A DNA stretch of 64,000 nucleotides from Astropecten irregularis. Lineage: Eukaryota; Echinodermata; Asteroidea; Paxillosida; Astropectinidae. Both the position numbers and the translations under genes were made by a program. The notes under the pieces are model-generated. The model saw only the letters and a program-made list of their open reading frames with translations, searched no databases and had not been told where the DNA came from. The stretch spans positions 6,014,001 to 6,078,000 of the forward strand of contig OZ020251.1 in NCBI GenBank assembly GCA_963971285.1, read 5' to 3'. This document shows, piece by piece, positions 50,101 through 61,236 of this stretch. The number at the start of each line of letters is the position of its first letter. Position 1 is the first letter of the stretch.

Positions 50101-52340
50101 GTATAACATTTTATGTTTTTATATATCAATCTAGCCATAGATGTCTAGTTTTTTTCGATTTCTTCTTCTTGTCGTTTGAGTTACCATAGACTTTTTCTCG
50201 GTGGCACTTTGGCCACTTTTAAACTGCCGATTTTAACCGAACTTGGTCTGACGGAAGTCCATATAGAGTAGTTGTATGCCGACATTTTTCGGCATCATGA
50301 CGTCATCAGGTGTCACGTGACAGAGTCTTGAAGAGGCAAACTTCAGACATCAATTATGAATAAACCTTGCTATGTATCTAAGTCGGGAAGTGTTATATCG
50401 AACAATTCCAATGACATCATTATGACGTCATCCTCGGTTTTGTTGTTATGATTTATTGAAGTTTTTGGATATTAAACTTCTTTTAACGATATATAGTGAA
50501 CGAAACAAGATATCTTTGAATTTCTTTTTGATAATTCTTAAGCATACACCATAGATAAACACTGCATAGATAAAAATGTTGTGATGTCATCATGACATCA
50601 TCAAAAGGGACATCAAAAATACACATACTATGTAATGGCCGATCGCTTCGAAATTTGGTGGGTTGGACAAATATAGGTTGGATATTTAAATTATGAAGTT
50701 ACGTGAGTGTGACGTCATCCCTTGATTTTGTATGAGTTTTTAAATCTGCCATACAAACTCCTATTGACTTACATGTACATGCAGTAAAGGGGTATGCTGG
50801 CATTGTATATAGGTTTCGTTCTTATCAGTTTGTGTACTTAACCACTAAAGCTATCATTAAGTTATTGCTTGCTTCATTGCTGTTGTGATTACAAGACACA
50901 AGGTGGTTGGAATGTGTTTCATTACATTGTCTCTGTGGAAACTCATGATATAGCCCCAACACAGGAGTTTTCTACACCTCACTTTTAAACAGTCAATCTT
51001 AACAATACTTGGTCCAGACAAAGTTCTTACAACGTAGATGTGAAGCAAACTTTTACGTCATCACATGACGTCATCACAAAAATGATTTTTTAAAAATATT
51101 TCTCACACTAGCCCGTTGACTTTGTACACAGATTACGTGGGAAATATGGTCATGTACACAACATATGATGCTCGATTAACTCAGTTCCCCATACACTATG
51201 TATTTCCGTAATTCAATGTGTATAACACACAGTCATGTAATGTCTGACTCAAAACTTCAAATTACATCTTGCCATAGGCATTTGCACGTAAGTCTTTTTA
51301 TATATCATGCAATACCAACGCCAAATCTTAATCAAAATGCTATCGATGTAGGTTGCGGAGTATTGTACGTCATTTTATTGGTCGTGTTAAGCTTATACAT
51401 ACATGTGCAACTTAACACTTGGGACGAGTTGTATGGGAAAAACTGCAATGATCCATACATTATTTTTGTCTTTTTGTACGTGGCAATTTGATCATTTTTA
51501 CACAGTAACAAATTAAATGTCACATCCTTTCCCCAGACTTTGTAGGCGTCTTTTTCTATACGTGGCAATCGGTTTAAGAGTGAAGTTCAGTACATGTACA
51601 TGGAAGCAAAGTATATGTTTCATGCCATCGAAAGGTGATTTCATTTTCTCCAAATGATTTTGTATTAGCAAATAATTTTGTATTCGGAAATGATTTCGCA
51701 TAATTTGCAAATAATTTCGTATTTGCAAATCATATCGTCTTCACAAAATCATTTGCCAAAGACGATATCTTTTGCGAATACGCACAATCATTTACGAATA
51801 CGCAAAAAGATTTTGTATTCGCAAATGATTTTGTATTCGCAAATGATTTTGTATTCGCAGATGATTTTGTATTCGCAAATGATTTTGTATTCGCAGATGA
51901 TTTTGTATTTGCAAATAATTTTGTATTCGCAGATGATTTAGAATTTGGAAATGATTTTGTTTTCGCAAATGATTTTATATTCGCAAATAGTTTTGTATTC
52001 GCAAATCATTTTATATGAATTCCCAAATGATGTCGTCTTCACAAAATCATTTTCAAAAGAAATCATTTGTGAATACGCACAATTATTTGCGAATACGCCA
52101 AATGATTTTGTGTTTGCAAATGATTTTGTATTTACAAATGGTTTTGTATTCTTTAATGATTTTGTGTCATGTCCAAAATAATGTTTTTTACTCACAAAAC
52201 GTACCTTGAGAAGGCCTGTTGCATCTACACCGACACGCATTTCCTCTCATTTCCCCTTCGAATTCATCTTCGTCTTCACTACTGGATAGCACTGCAATGG
52301 TGCAGAAAACCAAACAAATTACAATTTGAAACAACTTCAT
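37975..52340 (-). CDS. Secreted single-discoidin-domain (F5/8 type C) protein, 4 exons, with in-frame TGA
   Basis: Exons on the minus strand are 52340-52205, 42356-42221, 38859-38685 and 38115-37975. All have GT/AG borders and matching phases; 588 nt, 195 codons. Residues 1-20 are a signal peptide (MKLFQIVICLVFCTIAVLSS). An acidic stretch SEDEDEFEGE and CRCRC follow. The discoidin domain runs from C47 to C195 (CSDPQPLGLENGSI; ARLNGDSSWTPVS; DPWIEMDLGEPKSV; GIITQGE; VRVEPVEWWDKISMRLELLGC). Such domains bind sugars or phospholipids outside the cell. Codon 74 is TGA (42273-42271), in an otherwise well-conserved reading. The gene is therefore a recent pseudogene, a null allele or a base error. 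The link of exon 1 to exon 2 rests on phase and logic across a 9.8-kb intron, so extra exons remain possible. Confidence 0.6.
38685..38859 (-). CDS. Discoidin gene exon 3 (domain core)
   Basis: 175 nt. The acceptor is ttgtcgccacag and the donor is AAG|GTATAC. It encodes NTDPWIEMDLGEPKSVSGII, TQGEASEEDFRVKKYKVAFK and TDYSSALKYVTDLCGVIK, the classic W-x-x-D-L-G and G-I-I-T-Q-G blocks. Confidence 0.9.
38904..39693. mobile_element. 790-bp element with CCATAGAGCTATATTAAAAT termini (discoidin intron 2)
   Basis: Left ccatagagctatattaaaat then aactagagcgcta; right tagcgctctagtaattttaa then tatagctctatgg; about 33-bp inverted ends with two differences. The interior is CpG-richer than its surroundings and has no recognised transposase. 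It starts 44 bp from exon 3. Confidence 0.65.
39694..40490. other. Intron sequence, nothing recognised
   Basis: Unique-looking AT-moderate sequence with a short (CG)n patch at about 40263-40277. No exon or repeat supported. Confidence 0.4.
40500..40905 (-). repeat. Inverted single copy of the DR3/CRE repeat module
   Basis: Reverse orientation of the arrays at 46.6-50.3 and 56.0-58.5 kb: gaagctacttccggtttgac, cggaagtagaggtcacagag then gtcaagcaatgtgtca, then cctgatgacgtcacgatgac, then a (GAA)n run at 40811-40848, and cggaaaagcct. Confidence 0.7.
41167..41258. mobile_element. Foldback element, AATGGGAGACTTTTGGAGAG family, copy 2
   Basis: 92 bp. Arms as in the copy at 6914-7058, with a short loop of gcgtgcgtgcgcgtgcg. 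Being smaller and cleaner than copy 1, it looks like an internal deletion derivative. Confidence 0.75.
42221..42356 (-). CDS. Discoidin gene exon 2 (start of domain) with nonsense codon
   Basis: 136 nt. The acceptor is gatgatccaccag after a T-rich tract; the donor is AG|GTGGGT. It encodes CSDPQPLGLENGSIDDGSIT then ASSAHIA, TGA, PASAARLNGDSSWTPV. Sequence on both sides of the TGA fits the domain in one frame, so this is a substitution and not a frameshift. Confidence 0.78.
42825..43132 (+). repeat. Pentanucleotide array (GGCAA)n, about 61 copies
   Basis: Near-perfect ggcaa units, closing with one gcaaa variant. It directly abuts the ggcagtcagaagcc start of a SINE module. All six frames stay open through it (QGKAR or CLALP repeats), so the long open frames here are not genes. 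Confidence 0.95.
43133..43260 (-). mobile_element. SINE-associated module, copy without tRNA head
   Basis: cagtcagaagccatgaaacc, acgcacacaccgccatgccc, cagggatcgtttcaatgata and gcaacctgggaacggtacat match 10050-10175, 62138-62265 and 63888-64000. The tRNA-like head is replaced by the GGCAA array. Confidence 0.65.
43262..43335. repeat. Hairpin ATCAAATAACCACAAGGG, copy 2
   Basis: tcaaataaccacaagggaac then tgactgaaattctgtcag then tttcccttgtggttatttga: a long stem with a short core. Confidence 0.75.
43367..43960 (-). pseudogene. Duplicated upstream block of the discoidin gene with decayed first exon
   Basis: On the minus strand, the sequence before and around the exon 1 start recurs here. Shared words include cataaataattatg, gccaatgttcgcc-like sequence, gaagttgcttcaatttgtc and upstream ttgattgag/gcagatgtttgctta. 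The start codon is CTG in place of ATG, and homology ends after about 30 nt where the hairpin repeat begins. A closer copy is at 62377-62960. Confidence 0.5.
44112..44231. mobile_element. Short foldback, CCGTGTCCAAATTCTCTG ends
   Basis: Left ggccgtgtccaaattctctg then cctgcggctg; right cgcagccagagaattgggac then acggac. Confidence 0.6.
44679..46610 (+). repeat. 86-bp satellite-like tandem array, about 23 copies
   Basis: Unit: gggacttggccgaccatttt then ctctgggacctgcattattt then tgtctctaccaaactattat then tacccccgggggaaaatacg then ttttta. Lengths vary between 84 and 91 bp by one- or two-base differences in the T and C runs. The first and last units are diverged. The 10-bp cccccggggg palindrome is kept in most units. 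Open frames of up to 267 codons across the array have no independent support. Confidence 0.95.
46611..50340 (+). repeat. Composite array: ~130-bp units with TGACCTCTGTGACCT and ~400-bp modules with TGACGTCA
   Basis: The short unit reads ttctttcaccaaaagtcaat, gttaggcaaggtctttcttt, gtgacacattgcttgacctc, tgtgacctctacttccggtc, aaacaggaagtagctcctca and tttaaaagtggtaagagct. Runs of 1-4 units alternate with a longer module containing atgcggaaaagccttatgtg, a TTC-rich tract, accaaacttggtctgaagga and atgacgtcatcaggtgtcac. No coding sequence. Confidence 0.85.
50341..51630. other. Intron 1 sequence of the discoidin gene, no features
   Basis: A few further isolated tgacgtcat words (about 50412-50436, 50715 and 51060-51070) suggest decayed remains of the neighbouring array. 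No exon recognised; the small open frame near 51198-51491 is unconvincing. Confidence 0.4.
51640..52160 (+). repeat. 18-bp minisatellite TTTTGTATTCGCAAATGA beside exon 1
   Basis: Tandem and partly inverted units of attttgtattcgcaaatg with variants (tcgcagatga, tttgcaaata). The inverted stretches at about 51745-51805 and 52035-52100 can pair with the direct ones. It begins about 45 bp inside intron 1 of the discoidin gene. Confidence 0.85.
52205..52340 (-). CDS. Discoidin gene exon 1 (signal peptide, acidic segment, CRCRC)
   Basis: 136 nt, ATG to CAAG|GTACGT (phase 1), matching the phase-1 acceptor of exon 2. A strong hydrophobic leader is followed by SSSEDEDEFEGEMRGNACRC. Assignment to the discoidin gene is inferred from strand, order and phase. 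Confidence 0.6.
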
Positions 52341-52420
52341 ATTTGCGAGGAATCTTGATGCAGCGATGACTTGATAACACGGAGATCTAAGCTCAACTGG
52401 CGAATATTGGCTCACATTTC

Positions 52421-52430
52421 CATAAATATA
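52421..52430 (-). promoter_or_regulatory. Possible TATA box of the discoidin gene
   Basis: The minus-strand word tatatttatg lies about 80 nt upstream of the ATG, with a CCAAT word between it and the ATG (52406-52410 region). The same ccataaata word and surrounding sequence are kept in the duplicated upstream blocks at about 43470 and 62480. Confidence 0.35.
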
Positions 52431-55400
52431 GGTTTATGGCTATGGCAGGATTTCACAGGGCTCTCATAAATTGGATTGACTATAGCAAGTACCTATCACT
52501 GCACACGTGGTCCATCCCACAATCACTGACGCGCACTTCAAACGCGCATGCTCAAGCGAGTCATACTTTAGTGCACATCGGACATAACCACGGCTGTGTT
52601 TTTTACAGAAGCGAATGGGACGGAGACAAATTATCCTTCTTGTATAACTTTGTTTAAATATTAAGGAATATATCCTAATTAATTAATCGACTTAATAACC
52701 TTTTTTATCGGGAATTCGTGGCAAAAACCATGAACAGCTCAACATTGTTACCACGATCGAAATTGAATTATTACGAAATAGGTAAGAGCTTCAATAATTG
52801 ATTACGATTAAAAAACGAATGCTAAAATGTATCAATTCTTTGCAATCCGTGGTATTCGTAGCCTGTGTGGAGGGGGGCATTAAACGTTAAGGATAACTTG
52901 TGAGTTTCAGGATAAGTATTGCATTCTGATTGTTGACGTTCTTATCGGTGTAGACTTAGAGCCAAGTCTTTCGAAGTCGCGGTGATTGTCTCTTCTTTCA
53001 CGCAACTCTCGCAAAACCGCTCTACCTTCTTGCGAGACTCGTGGCTACGGCGAGAGTTCAGCTCTCGGCTCGGGACTACTCAAAAAGAAAGACCTGGGAA
53101 TCATGTATTAGACTCATATTCATTTGTTCACGTATGTGAGTGCTTTGCATTACGCTTGCCGTAGAGACGGCCGTTAAGACGAGTCCATTTTATTTGAGGG
53201 TGTATACAATTTCAAATAAGGCAGAAGTACTTACATTGGACAGCATTTTCAAATTATGTTTTTTGTTCAATTACTTCATAAGTTGAGTGATTTGATAAAC
53301 AATTTTGTATTAAGCTGGAACAAAAGTGTTATCTATTAGTTTAACATGTGATTATTACTTGAATAATACCCAAGGTAAATGTAAACGATTTTTTTAAGAA
53401 AGTGGGTAGGTCTACACTACTACAGTGACGGACTTATAAGTTATTCCTATTATGAACAAAGAAGATAAAAACAAACATGCATATGTTAATTTCACGACCC
53501 ACGAGTTAATAGTATCATTATCAAGGTTATGCTGCAGATATAGCTAGATACGTGCGACGGCTGTGGCTGTGTTATCAATGTGAATCAGCCCTGTGTACAC
53601 ATGCAGGATGTAGCTCAGATTTTAGTGCATGTCAGACATAACCGCGGCTATGATTTTGAGAGAATCGAATGGGACGGAGTAAATATTTTTCTTGGATCAC
53701 ATTTTTATGAAGGAATATCTCGTAGTATCATCAAATAACCACAGAGGAAAATGACTTAATTCTAAGTTATTGAAAGGAGAACAAAGATAGGGATATGAAA
53801 TAATTTCCCAGGGCTCTCAAATTGGATTGGTTCCCAAGTTATATTAAATAAATCACCGATTGTATTTTTAGCAATATCCCCTGCCGATACGCATAGACGA
53901 TAAGAGTCATCAAAAGCCTGAAAAATGTTCCATAAAAAATAGGAGCCATAAATGCTGTGTATCCAATTAGATTGAGCAGATGTTTGCTTAACCTTAACAT
54001 TTTATTAACTTGTTTGTCTCCCATGTTTGTTTATGAATACATGATGCATTGTCTGTGCGTATGTCGAACAGAAAATCAAGACAAAATTGCTTTAAATACA
54101 AATGTTAGATTTTTAAAATGATCTTCGGACATCTTGCTATACCAATGAGTATTTTCATTGAAATGGACAAAATCGTCATTGTCATTGTGATACAAGTATT
54201 GAACCACGCTTTCCCTTTTGATTTTGTTTTAAACTCCTTGACAATTACAAGTCGAGATGATTATTCTTTTGGGAAATCGACGTTGTCAAGCACGGACCGA
54301 TCTACATATAAAGCACGCACCTATCACTGCACACGTGGTCCCTTCGACAATCACTGACGCGCACCTCAAACCCTCATGCTCATGTTAGTCAGACTTTAGT
54401 GCACGTCAGACATTATCAAGGCTATGATTTGTACAGATGTGAATGTGGCGAATACATATTATCCGTGAATAACATTTCGTAATATACATTATGATGCACG
54501 TTTAAAATAGTGACCGCAAACGATTTGATTAGATGGTTGGCATACAAAAAAATCATCCTTTGGATCAAACTCACTGTTTTAAGTGGTACTGCCTCAAAGT
54601 AGACTCCTCTTTGAGAAGAGTATTCTTTTGGGAAGTCGACGCGTGTCAAACATGGATCGACCTACATGGCTATGGCAAGTACCTCATACGAGTCATACTT
54701 AAGTGCACGTCAGACATAACCACGGCTATGCTTTTTACAGAAGCGAATGGGACGGAGACATATTATCCTTCTTGTATAACTTTGTTTAAATTAAGGAATA
54801 TGTCGTAATTAGAAATGCACATATGTCGCACTGCAAACGAACTGATAAGGTGGCTTGCGTGAAAACCCGGAGAGTTTGCTTTCCAAACCCTCAAAATGAT
54901 GAGAGATTCTGCATGACATAATGAATTGGAGAAGGGACGCTTGTCCTGTATCCAATAACGATCACCCTTTATAATCAAAGCTATTGTAAGTCTGCAATGA
55001 AGAATGGGCAGTGGTGAATTGATTATTTTTAGGATTCCTGAGGATTCGGTTTTATTCTGGTTAAAGTGGACGAATATTTTCAGGGATCTACTATACGATT
55101 TACAAGACTCAATGACGAATGTTGTACGAACGTTAAAAATCAGTTACGAAACACCTAAGAAAATATCGGATGCATTTACGAGATTTGCTTTACACCTGCT
55201 CTGGTGCGTATTCGTTTGATTCGTTAAAAATTCGTAAATGATTCGGGACCAAGCCGCGATTTCACGAATCAACGAATGATGTAAGATTACTCACGAATGC
55301 AAACGAATCAATCACGATTCAGTAACAATGTGTAAGACTGCAGGACAATTTTTTATCCATCTAATTACACTTTTTTTAATCGGAAATTCTTGGCGAAAAC

Positions 55401-56030
55401 TTTGAACAAAAAATGTCCCGATCACTTTAGAATAAAAAGAACGGAAAAAGAATAGACACGAAATAGTAAAGATCTTGAATTGATTACGTTTCATATACAA
55501 ATGCTAACACTTATCAATTCGTGGCAATCCTTGGTATTCGTAGTCTTTGTGACTTTGCGTCTTTGCAACTTTAGCAATATCCCCTGCCGATACGCATGGA
55601 CGAACGAGTCATTAAAAGCCTGCACAAATGTTCCTTAAAAATAGGAGCAATAATTGCTGTGTATCCAAATCAGATTCAGCAGATGTTTATTAAATTTAAC
55701 ACAATTTATTAACTTGTTTGTGTCCCATGTTTGTGTAGTAATACACGATGCATTGTCCGTGTGTATATGTCGAACAGAAAATCGATACAAAAATGCTTTA
55801 AATACAAATGCAAAATTGTTAAATTGATCTCCAGAAATCTAGATAGACAAATGGGCATTTTTTTTTAATCGTCATTGTCATTGTAATAGAAGTATTGAGC
55901 CACGCTGGCCATTTCAATTTGGTTTTAAACTCCTTGACAATTTATAGTCAACGACTTTTTAAAACAGCAAGAAAAAGCGGTTTGATTTTTTACTAAAAGA
56001 ACGTGGAGAATGAATGGAAAATATTACAAA
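52431..56030. other. Upstream region built of diverged duplicated blocks
   Basis: The word series tatcactgcacacgtggtcc, gtgcacgtcagacataacca and agaagcgaatgggacggaga recurs at about 52486-52650, 53575-53700, 54320-54470, 54655-54790 and 61060-61210. The series cagattgagcagatgtttgc, ttgtttgtgtcccatgttt and acacgatgcattgtctgtgt recurs at about 53970, 55670, 59405, 60325, 60475 and 62645. Open frames are repeat translations without domains. Confidence 0.55.
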
Positions 56031-56274
56031 TATTTCATTGTGACACATAACGACCTCTGTGACCTCTACTTCCGTTCAATTAAGAAGCAGCTCCTCGTTT
56101 AAAGGAGGTATGATCATGAATCTTTCACCAAGTACACAATGTTACGCAAGGTCTTGCATTTGTGATACATTGCTTGACCTCTGCGACCTCTACTTCTGGT
56201 CAAACAAGTCATTGGTGAAAAAGTCATTTGCTCTGTCAGTTGACAGACAAGCCTCTAGTTCCTCTCCTCCTTCT

Positions 56275-56309
<35 letters not shown>

Positions 56310-58500
56310 TTCTCTAAAGGCCAATTCAATTTGAACACATTTTTTTCTAAGCACGACTTTAGTGCTTTTCCAAGTTCGCATCATAATCAAACTTATACCA
56401 ATGAAGGATCCTAAGTCAAGGATGATCCTAAAAGCAATTACGCCATGATGACGTCACCGGGTGTCAAATTAAATGCAATTCAAATTTAATAATCAAAATC
56501 AACAAAATCAACAAAAAATCAAGGGTTTGAGATATGAACATGATTTTTTCACGAAAGGTCAATGTTAGGCAAGGTCTTTCTTTTTGACATGTTGCTTGAC
56601 CTCTGTAAACTCAACTTCCGGTTAAACAGGAAGTAGCTCTTCATTTAAAAGTGGTAAGAACTATGATCATGATTCTTTCACCAAAGGTCAATGTTAGGAA
56701 ATGTCTTTCTTTCTGACAAAATGCTTGACCTCTGTGAGCTCGTCATTTAAAAGTTGTTATACCTAGGATCATGATTATTTCACCAAAAGTGAATGTTAGG
56801 CAAAGTCTTTCTTTGGGACACATTGGTTGACCCTCTGACCTCTATTTCCCGTCAAACAGGAAGTAGCTCCTCAGTTTAAAGTGGTAAGAGCTAGCATCAT
56901 AATTTTTTACCAAAATGCAATGTTATGGAAGGTCGTTCTTAGTGACCGAATTTTTATTGATAAGCAGTTTATATCATATGCGGAAAAGCCTTATGTGCCG
57001 TTCACAACAGCCATAAACCTCTAGTTTCTTCTTGCTCTTCTTCTTGTCGCCAAAATCCTATAGACTTAGCACGGGGGCATTCTTGGTGCCACTTTGGTCA
57101 CGTTTAAATAACCAAATTTAACAAAACTTGGTCTGAAGGAAGTCCATTAAGGGTAGTTTTGCCCGAAACTTTTCGTCATCATGACGTTATCAGGTGTCAT
57201 TTGACAAGCGATTTGAATTTAAAAATCAAAATCTTTAAAAATCAACAAAAAATCAACGGTTTGAGATATTAAGTTGATTCTTTCATTAGAAGTGAATGTT
57301 AGGTGAGGTCTTTCTTTTTTACATATTGCTTGACCTCTGTGACCTCCACTTCCGGTCAAACAGGAAGTAACTCCTCATTTAAAATTGGTAAGAACTTTAA
57401 TCATGATTCTTTCACCAAAAGTCAATGTTAGGCAAGGTCTTTCATTGTGACACATTACTTGACCTCTTTGACCTCTACTTCCGGCCAAAGAGGAATTAGC
57501 TCTTCTTTAAAAGTGGTAAGAGCTAGGATCATGATTCTTTTACCAAATGTCAATGTTAGGAAATGTCTTTCGTACTGACAAAATGCTTGACCTCTGTGAC
57601 CTCTACTTCCCGTCAAACAGGAAGTAGCTCCTCACTTAAAAGTGGTAAGAGATTTGATAATGATTCTTTTACCAAATATCAATATTAGGCAATGATTTTC
57701 TTTGTGACACATTGCTTGAACTCTGTGACCTATACTTCTGGTCAAACAAGAAGTAGCTAATATCATGATTCTTTCACCGAATGTCAATGTCAGGGAAGGT
57801 CTTCCATTGTGACATTGTGCTTGACCTCTGTGACCTCTACTTGCGGTCCAACAGGATGTAGGTCCTCATTCGAAAGTGGCTCGTCATTTACAAGTTGTTA
57901 TACCTAGGATCATGATTCTTTCACTGAAAGTGAATGTTATGCAAGCCCTTTCTTTGTGACACATTAGTTGACCCCTCTGACCTCTACTTCCGGTCAAAAA
58001 TGGAGTAGCTCGTCATTTAAAAGTTGTAAGAGCTAGAATCGTGATTCTTTTACAAAAAGAATATACCTAGGATCATGATTCTTTCACTGAAAGTGAATGT
58101 TATGCAAGCCCTTTCTTTGTGACACATTAGTTGACCCCTCTGACCTCTACTTCCGGTCAAAAATGGAGTAGCTCGTCATTTAAAAGTTGTAAGAGCTAGA
58201 ATCGTGATTCTTTTACAAAAAGGCAATGTCAGGGAAGGTCGTTCTTAGTGACACAATTCTTGATAAGCAATTTATATCATATGCGGAAAAGCTTTATGTG
58301 CTGTTCACAATAGCCATAAACCTCCAGTTTTTTTCTCCTTCCGCTCAAACGTGTCAGCAGTACTTCTTGGTGACAGGTAAAAGATATTGAGTTGAAACTT
58401 GTTGGGAACTTTGGTCATGATGTTAAGTTGTATTTAAAAGATTGACGTCATGATGACGTCATCGACTTTCAAATTGAAGCGTTTTTTGGAAAAACTTTGG
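56031..58500 (+). repeat. Second composite DR3/ETS-like/CRE-like array
   Basis: Same units and same orientation as 46611-50340, about a dozen short units plus three longer modules, with a TTC tract at 56268-56312. It includes an apparently perfect 163-bp tandem duplication (57899-58060 and 58062-58223). Confidence 0.85.
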
Positions 58501-61230
58501 TGCTCTATAACTTGAGAACCATGACCTACGATTTTGATATGGACATATGTTACTCAACACGTGAATGTCGACAATTAATATATTCAGTGTTGTGTACAAA
58601 AGACCTTCACTTCCGGTGTTACCGGAAGTTCAAGTTTGACTCAAAATAACTCGAAAACGGAAGGATTTGGGCACATAAAACTGCGAGGGTGAAAGATAGA
58701 GCAGTTCTTGGGCTTTTAGAAAACATAAACGATGACATCATACGGGCTACTTATGCACCTTGACATGTTTGCAAAATTTGAAATTTGTGACGTCATTTAA
58801 CCGGAAGTTATGCGCTTTTAAAGGGGAAAATACGTAATTAATCAAATGCCATTTACTCGGTAATTACATAACGTAAATAACCGAAAACTGCAAAGTATTT
58901 ACATCGTACGCATTGAATGACCTCTGTTAACGTTCAGTTCTTTGTGATGAACTACCCGGAAGTTATAGTCAACGCAATATTGCATTTATTTAAAGGTGAC
59001 GCATATGAACAGTATGTAACACATGTGTACAACAGTGTCATTCCCATTGCACAATTTACATGTACATTACATCTGTGAGGGACGATTGGTCACATACGTT
59101 CCAACATAATCATGTTCACGTCACAGTTCCACTACGAAATAAGACCCCGAACACTTAGTGGTTGTTCACACAACCACATGTCTAGTTATTATTACATTTT
59201 TTTATGAATATTTGGCAATGACTCTTGATGCAGAGATGACTTGATGGCACAGAGATCTGATCTCAACTGGTGATCATTGGTTCACATTTCAATAATAGTT
59301 ATATGACATAATTTCCCAGGCCTCTCAAATTTGATTGGTTTCCCCAAGGTTTATTAAATAAAATTGCCTTAAAAAGGAGCAATTAATGTTGCGTATCAAA
59401 ATCAGATTGAGCAGATGTTTGCTTCATTTTCAAAATTAATGGTCTTGTTTGTGTCCCATGTTTTGTTTCATACTACACGATGCATTGTATGTGTGTATAT
59501 GTCGCAAAGAAAACAGAGGCCACATTTTTAAAAAAGGTAGATATGATTACACGACGCAGAGAATATTATTTAAATGATCTATTGACATCTTGACTGACCC
59601 AAAGGTATTGTGACGATGGATACTACCAAGGTCAGAAATAACCTCCAGTTCAACTCAAAAAATTATATCACAATACACTTTACTTTTTAACTGTAAAAAT
59701 CGCCCACTTCATTTATTTTGGCTTGTATGTCTATCTCAATCATTCTGCATTACAAACAGCGCTGACTTTTTTAATTCACAAGTTTGAAATATTGGTTGTG
59801 AATATACTTAAACACCTGGTGTGTGTCGCGACTAAGTGCACTATAAGAAATGCGTCGACCAGCAATGATCCAACGACTCCACTGACATTCCTGGCGAAAA
59901 CAAGTTCAGAAAATCTAATTTGAACTTACTGACGAAACAGGTGGTTGAACTAATGGAGGTCCACTCCAGCAAAGAACTCGCAGTTCTCGATATTTACTAA
60001 CCTCTCACGGTGCTTTGAACTAAGCAATGTCCGGATCACAAAGTCAGTTCTGCAACTCGACGTTATCCACTGAAATTGATTTGGTAACCAAGTTATATTA
60101 ATCAAATTGCCAGTTGCAAAGTCAGCAATATCCCGCCGAAAGGCAGGTAAGAAACGAGTCATCAATTCTAAATTTTCCATTTAAAAAGAGAAGCAAGTAG
60201 CATCGGGCTGATGTTTGCAAAGTCGACAATATCCCCGGCGATGCGCATGGATGATACGAGTCATTAAACCCGGGAAAATAATGTTCCATTATACAAGAAG
60301 CAATCATTAATATGTCTCTAAATCAGATTGAGCATATGTTTGCTTAGTTTTAATATTAATTACCTTGTTTGTATCTCATTTTTTTGTTTTATAATAACCT
60401 ATGGATCGTCTGTGCGTAGATGTGGCACGGAGAATACGATCCCTTACAACATTGAAGAGAACAATGTTAATCAGATAGAGCAGATGTTTACTTAATTTTC
60501 AAAATTAATAAACTTGTTTGTTTCCCATGTTTTGTTTTATAATACACGATGCATTGTCTGTGTGGAGATTTCGCACAGAAAATAGTATGATCAAAATAAT
60601 ATGTATAATTACGAAATGTATGATTACGCGATGCCGTGAATAAAAAAGGAATTTAAAAAAAAATGATCTCATGACATCGTGAACTGTTTTATTAAAATGG
60701 ACGAAATCGTCATTGTCATAATTATAAAGTATTTGGCCAGACAGGCCTTATCAATTTTTTATCAATCCCTTTTCAAGGACTTTTTAAGAAAACAAGAAGT
60801 GAGAACTTTGCTTTGATTCTGTGTAGAATAAATGAAAAAGATACAACATTGATAAATTAAAAAAGAAAGAGAAAATACTGCCTTCACCGGTGAAATGTAC
60901 ACACAGCAGCCACATTGATGCAATATGAGAAGGTACAACCTGATTATTTGAGTAAATTGTGTTCGTTCTGATCAGGAAGTAGAGCCCTTTTGAGACAGTT
61001 TTACAAGTACAAGTACAAGTAAGTGTCTTCACTGTTTATATTCTAGTATAACAAGCCCATCTCACTGCACAAATTGGAAATACACACGTGGTTCCTCACA
61101 CAATCACTGACGCTCACTTCAAACTCGCATGCTCACGCGATTCAGACTTAACGTGCACGCCAGGCATAATCACAACTATGTTTTTTTCCAGAATCGAATG
61201 GGAAGGAGAATTGCTTTACCTGGATAACTT
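58501..61230. other. Non-coding region with scattered block remnants
   Basis: Acttccggtgttaccggaag at about 58610 and several ccggaagtt words suggest decayed array. 59217-59600 and 60300-60600 are remnants of the block that lies upstream of the discoidin gene. Short frames at 59723-59923 and 59950-60180 have no recognisable domain. Confidence 0.45.
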
Positions 61231-61236
61231 TTTGGA

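Noticed and set aside
54533..54808. 91-codon plus-strand frame
   Set aside because: It lies in duplicated upstream blocks whose other copies do not keep the frame.
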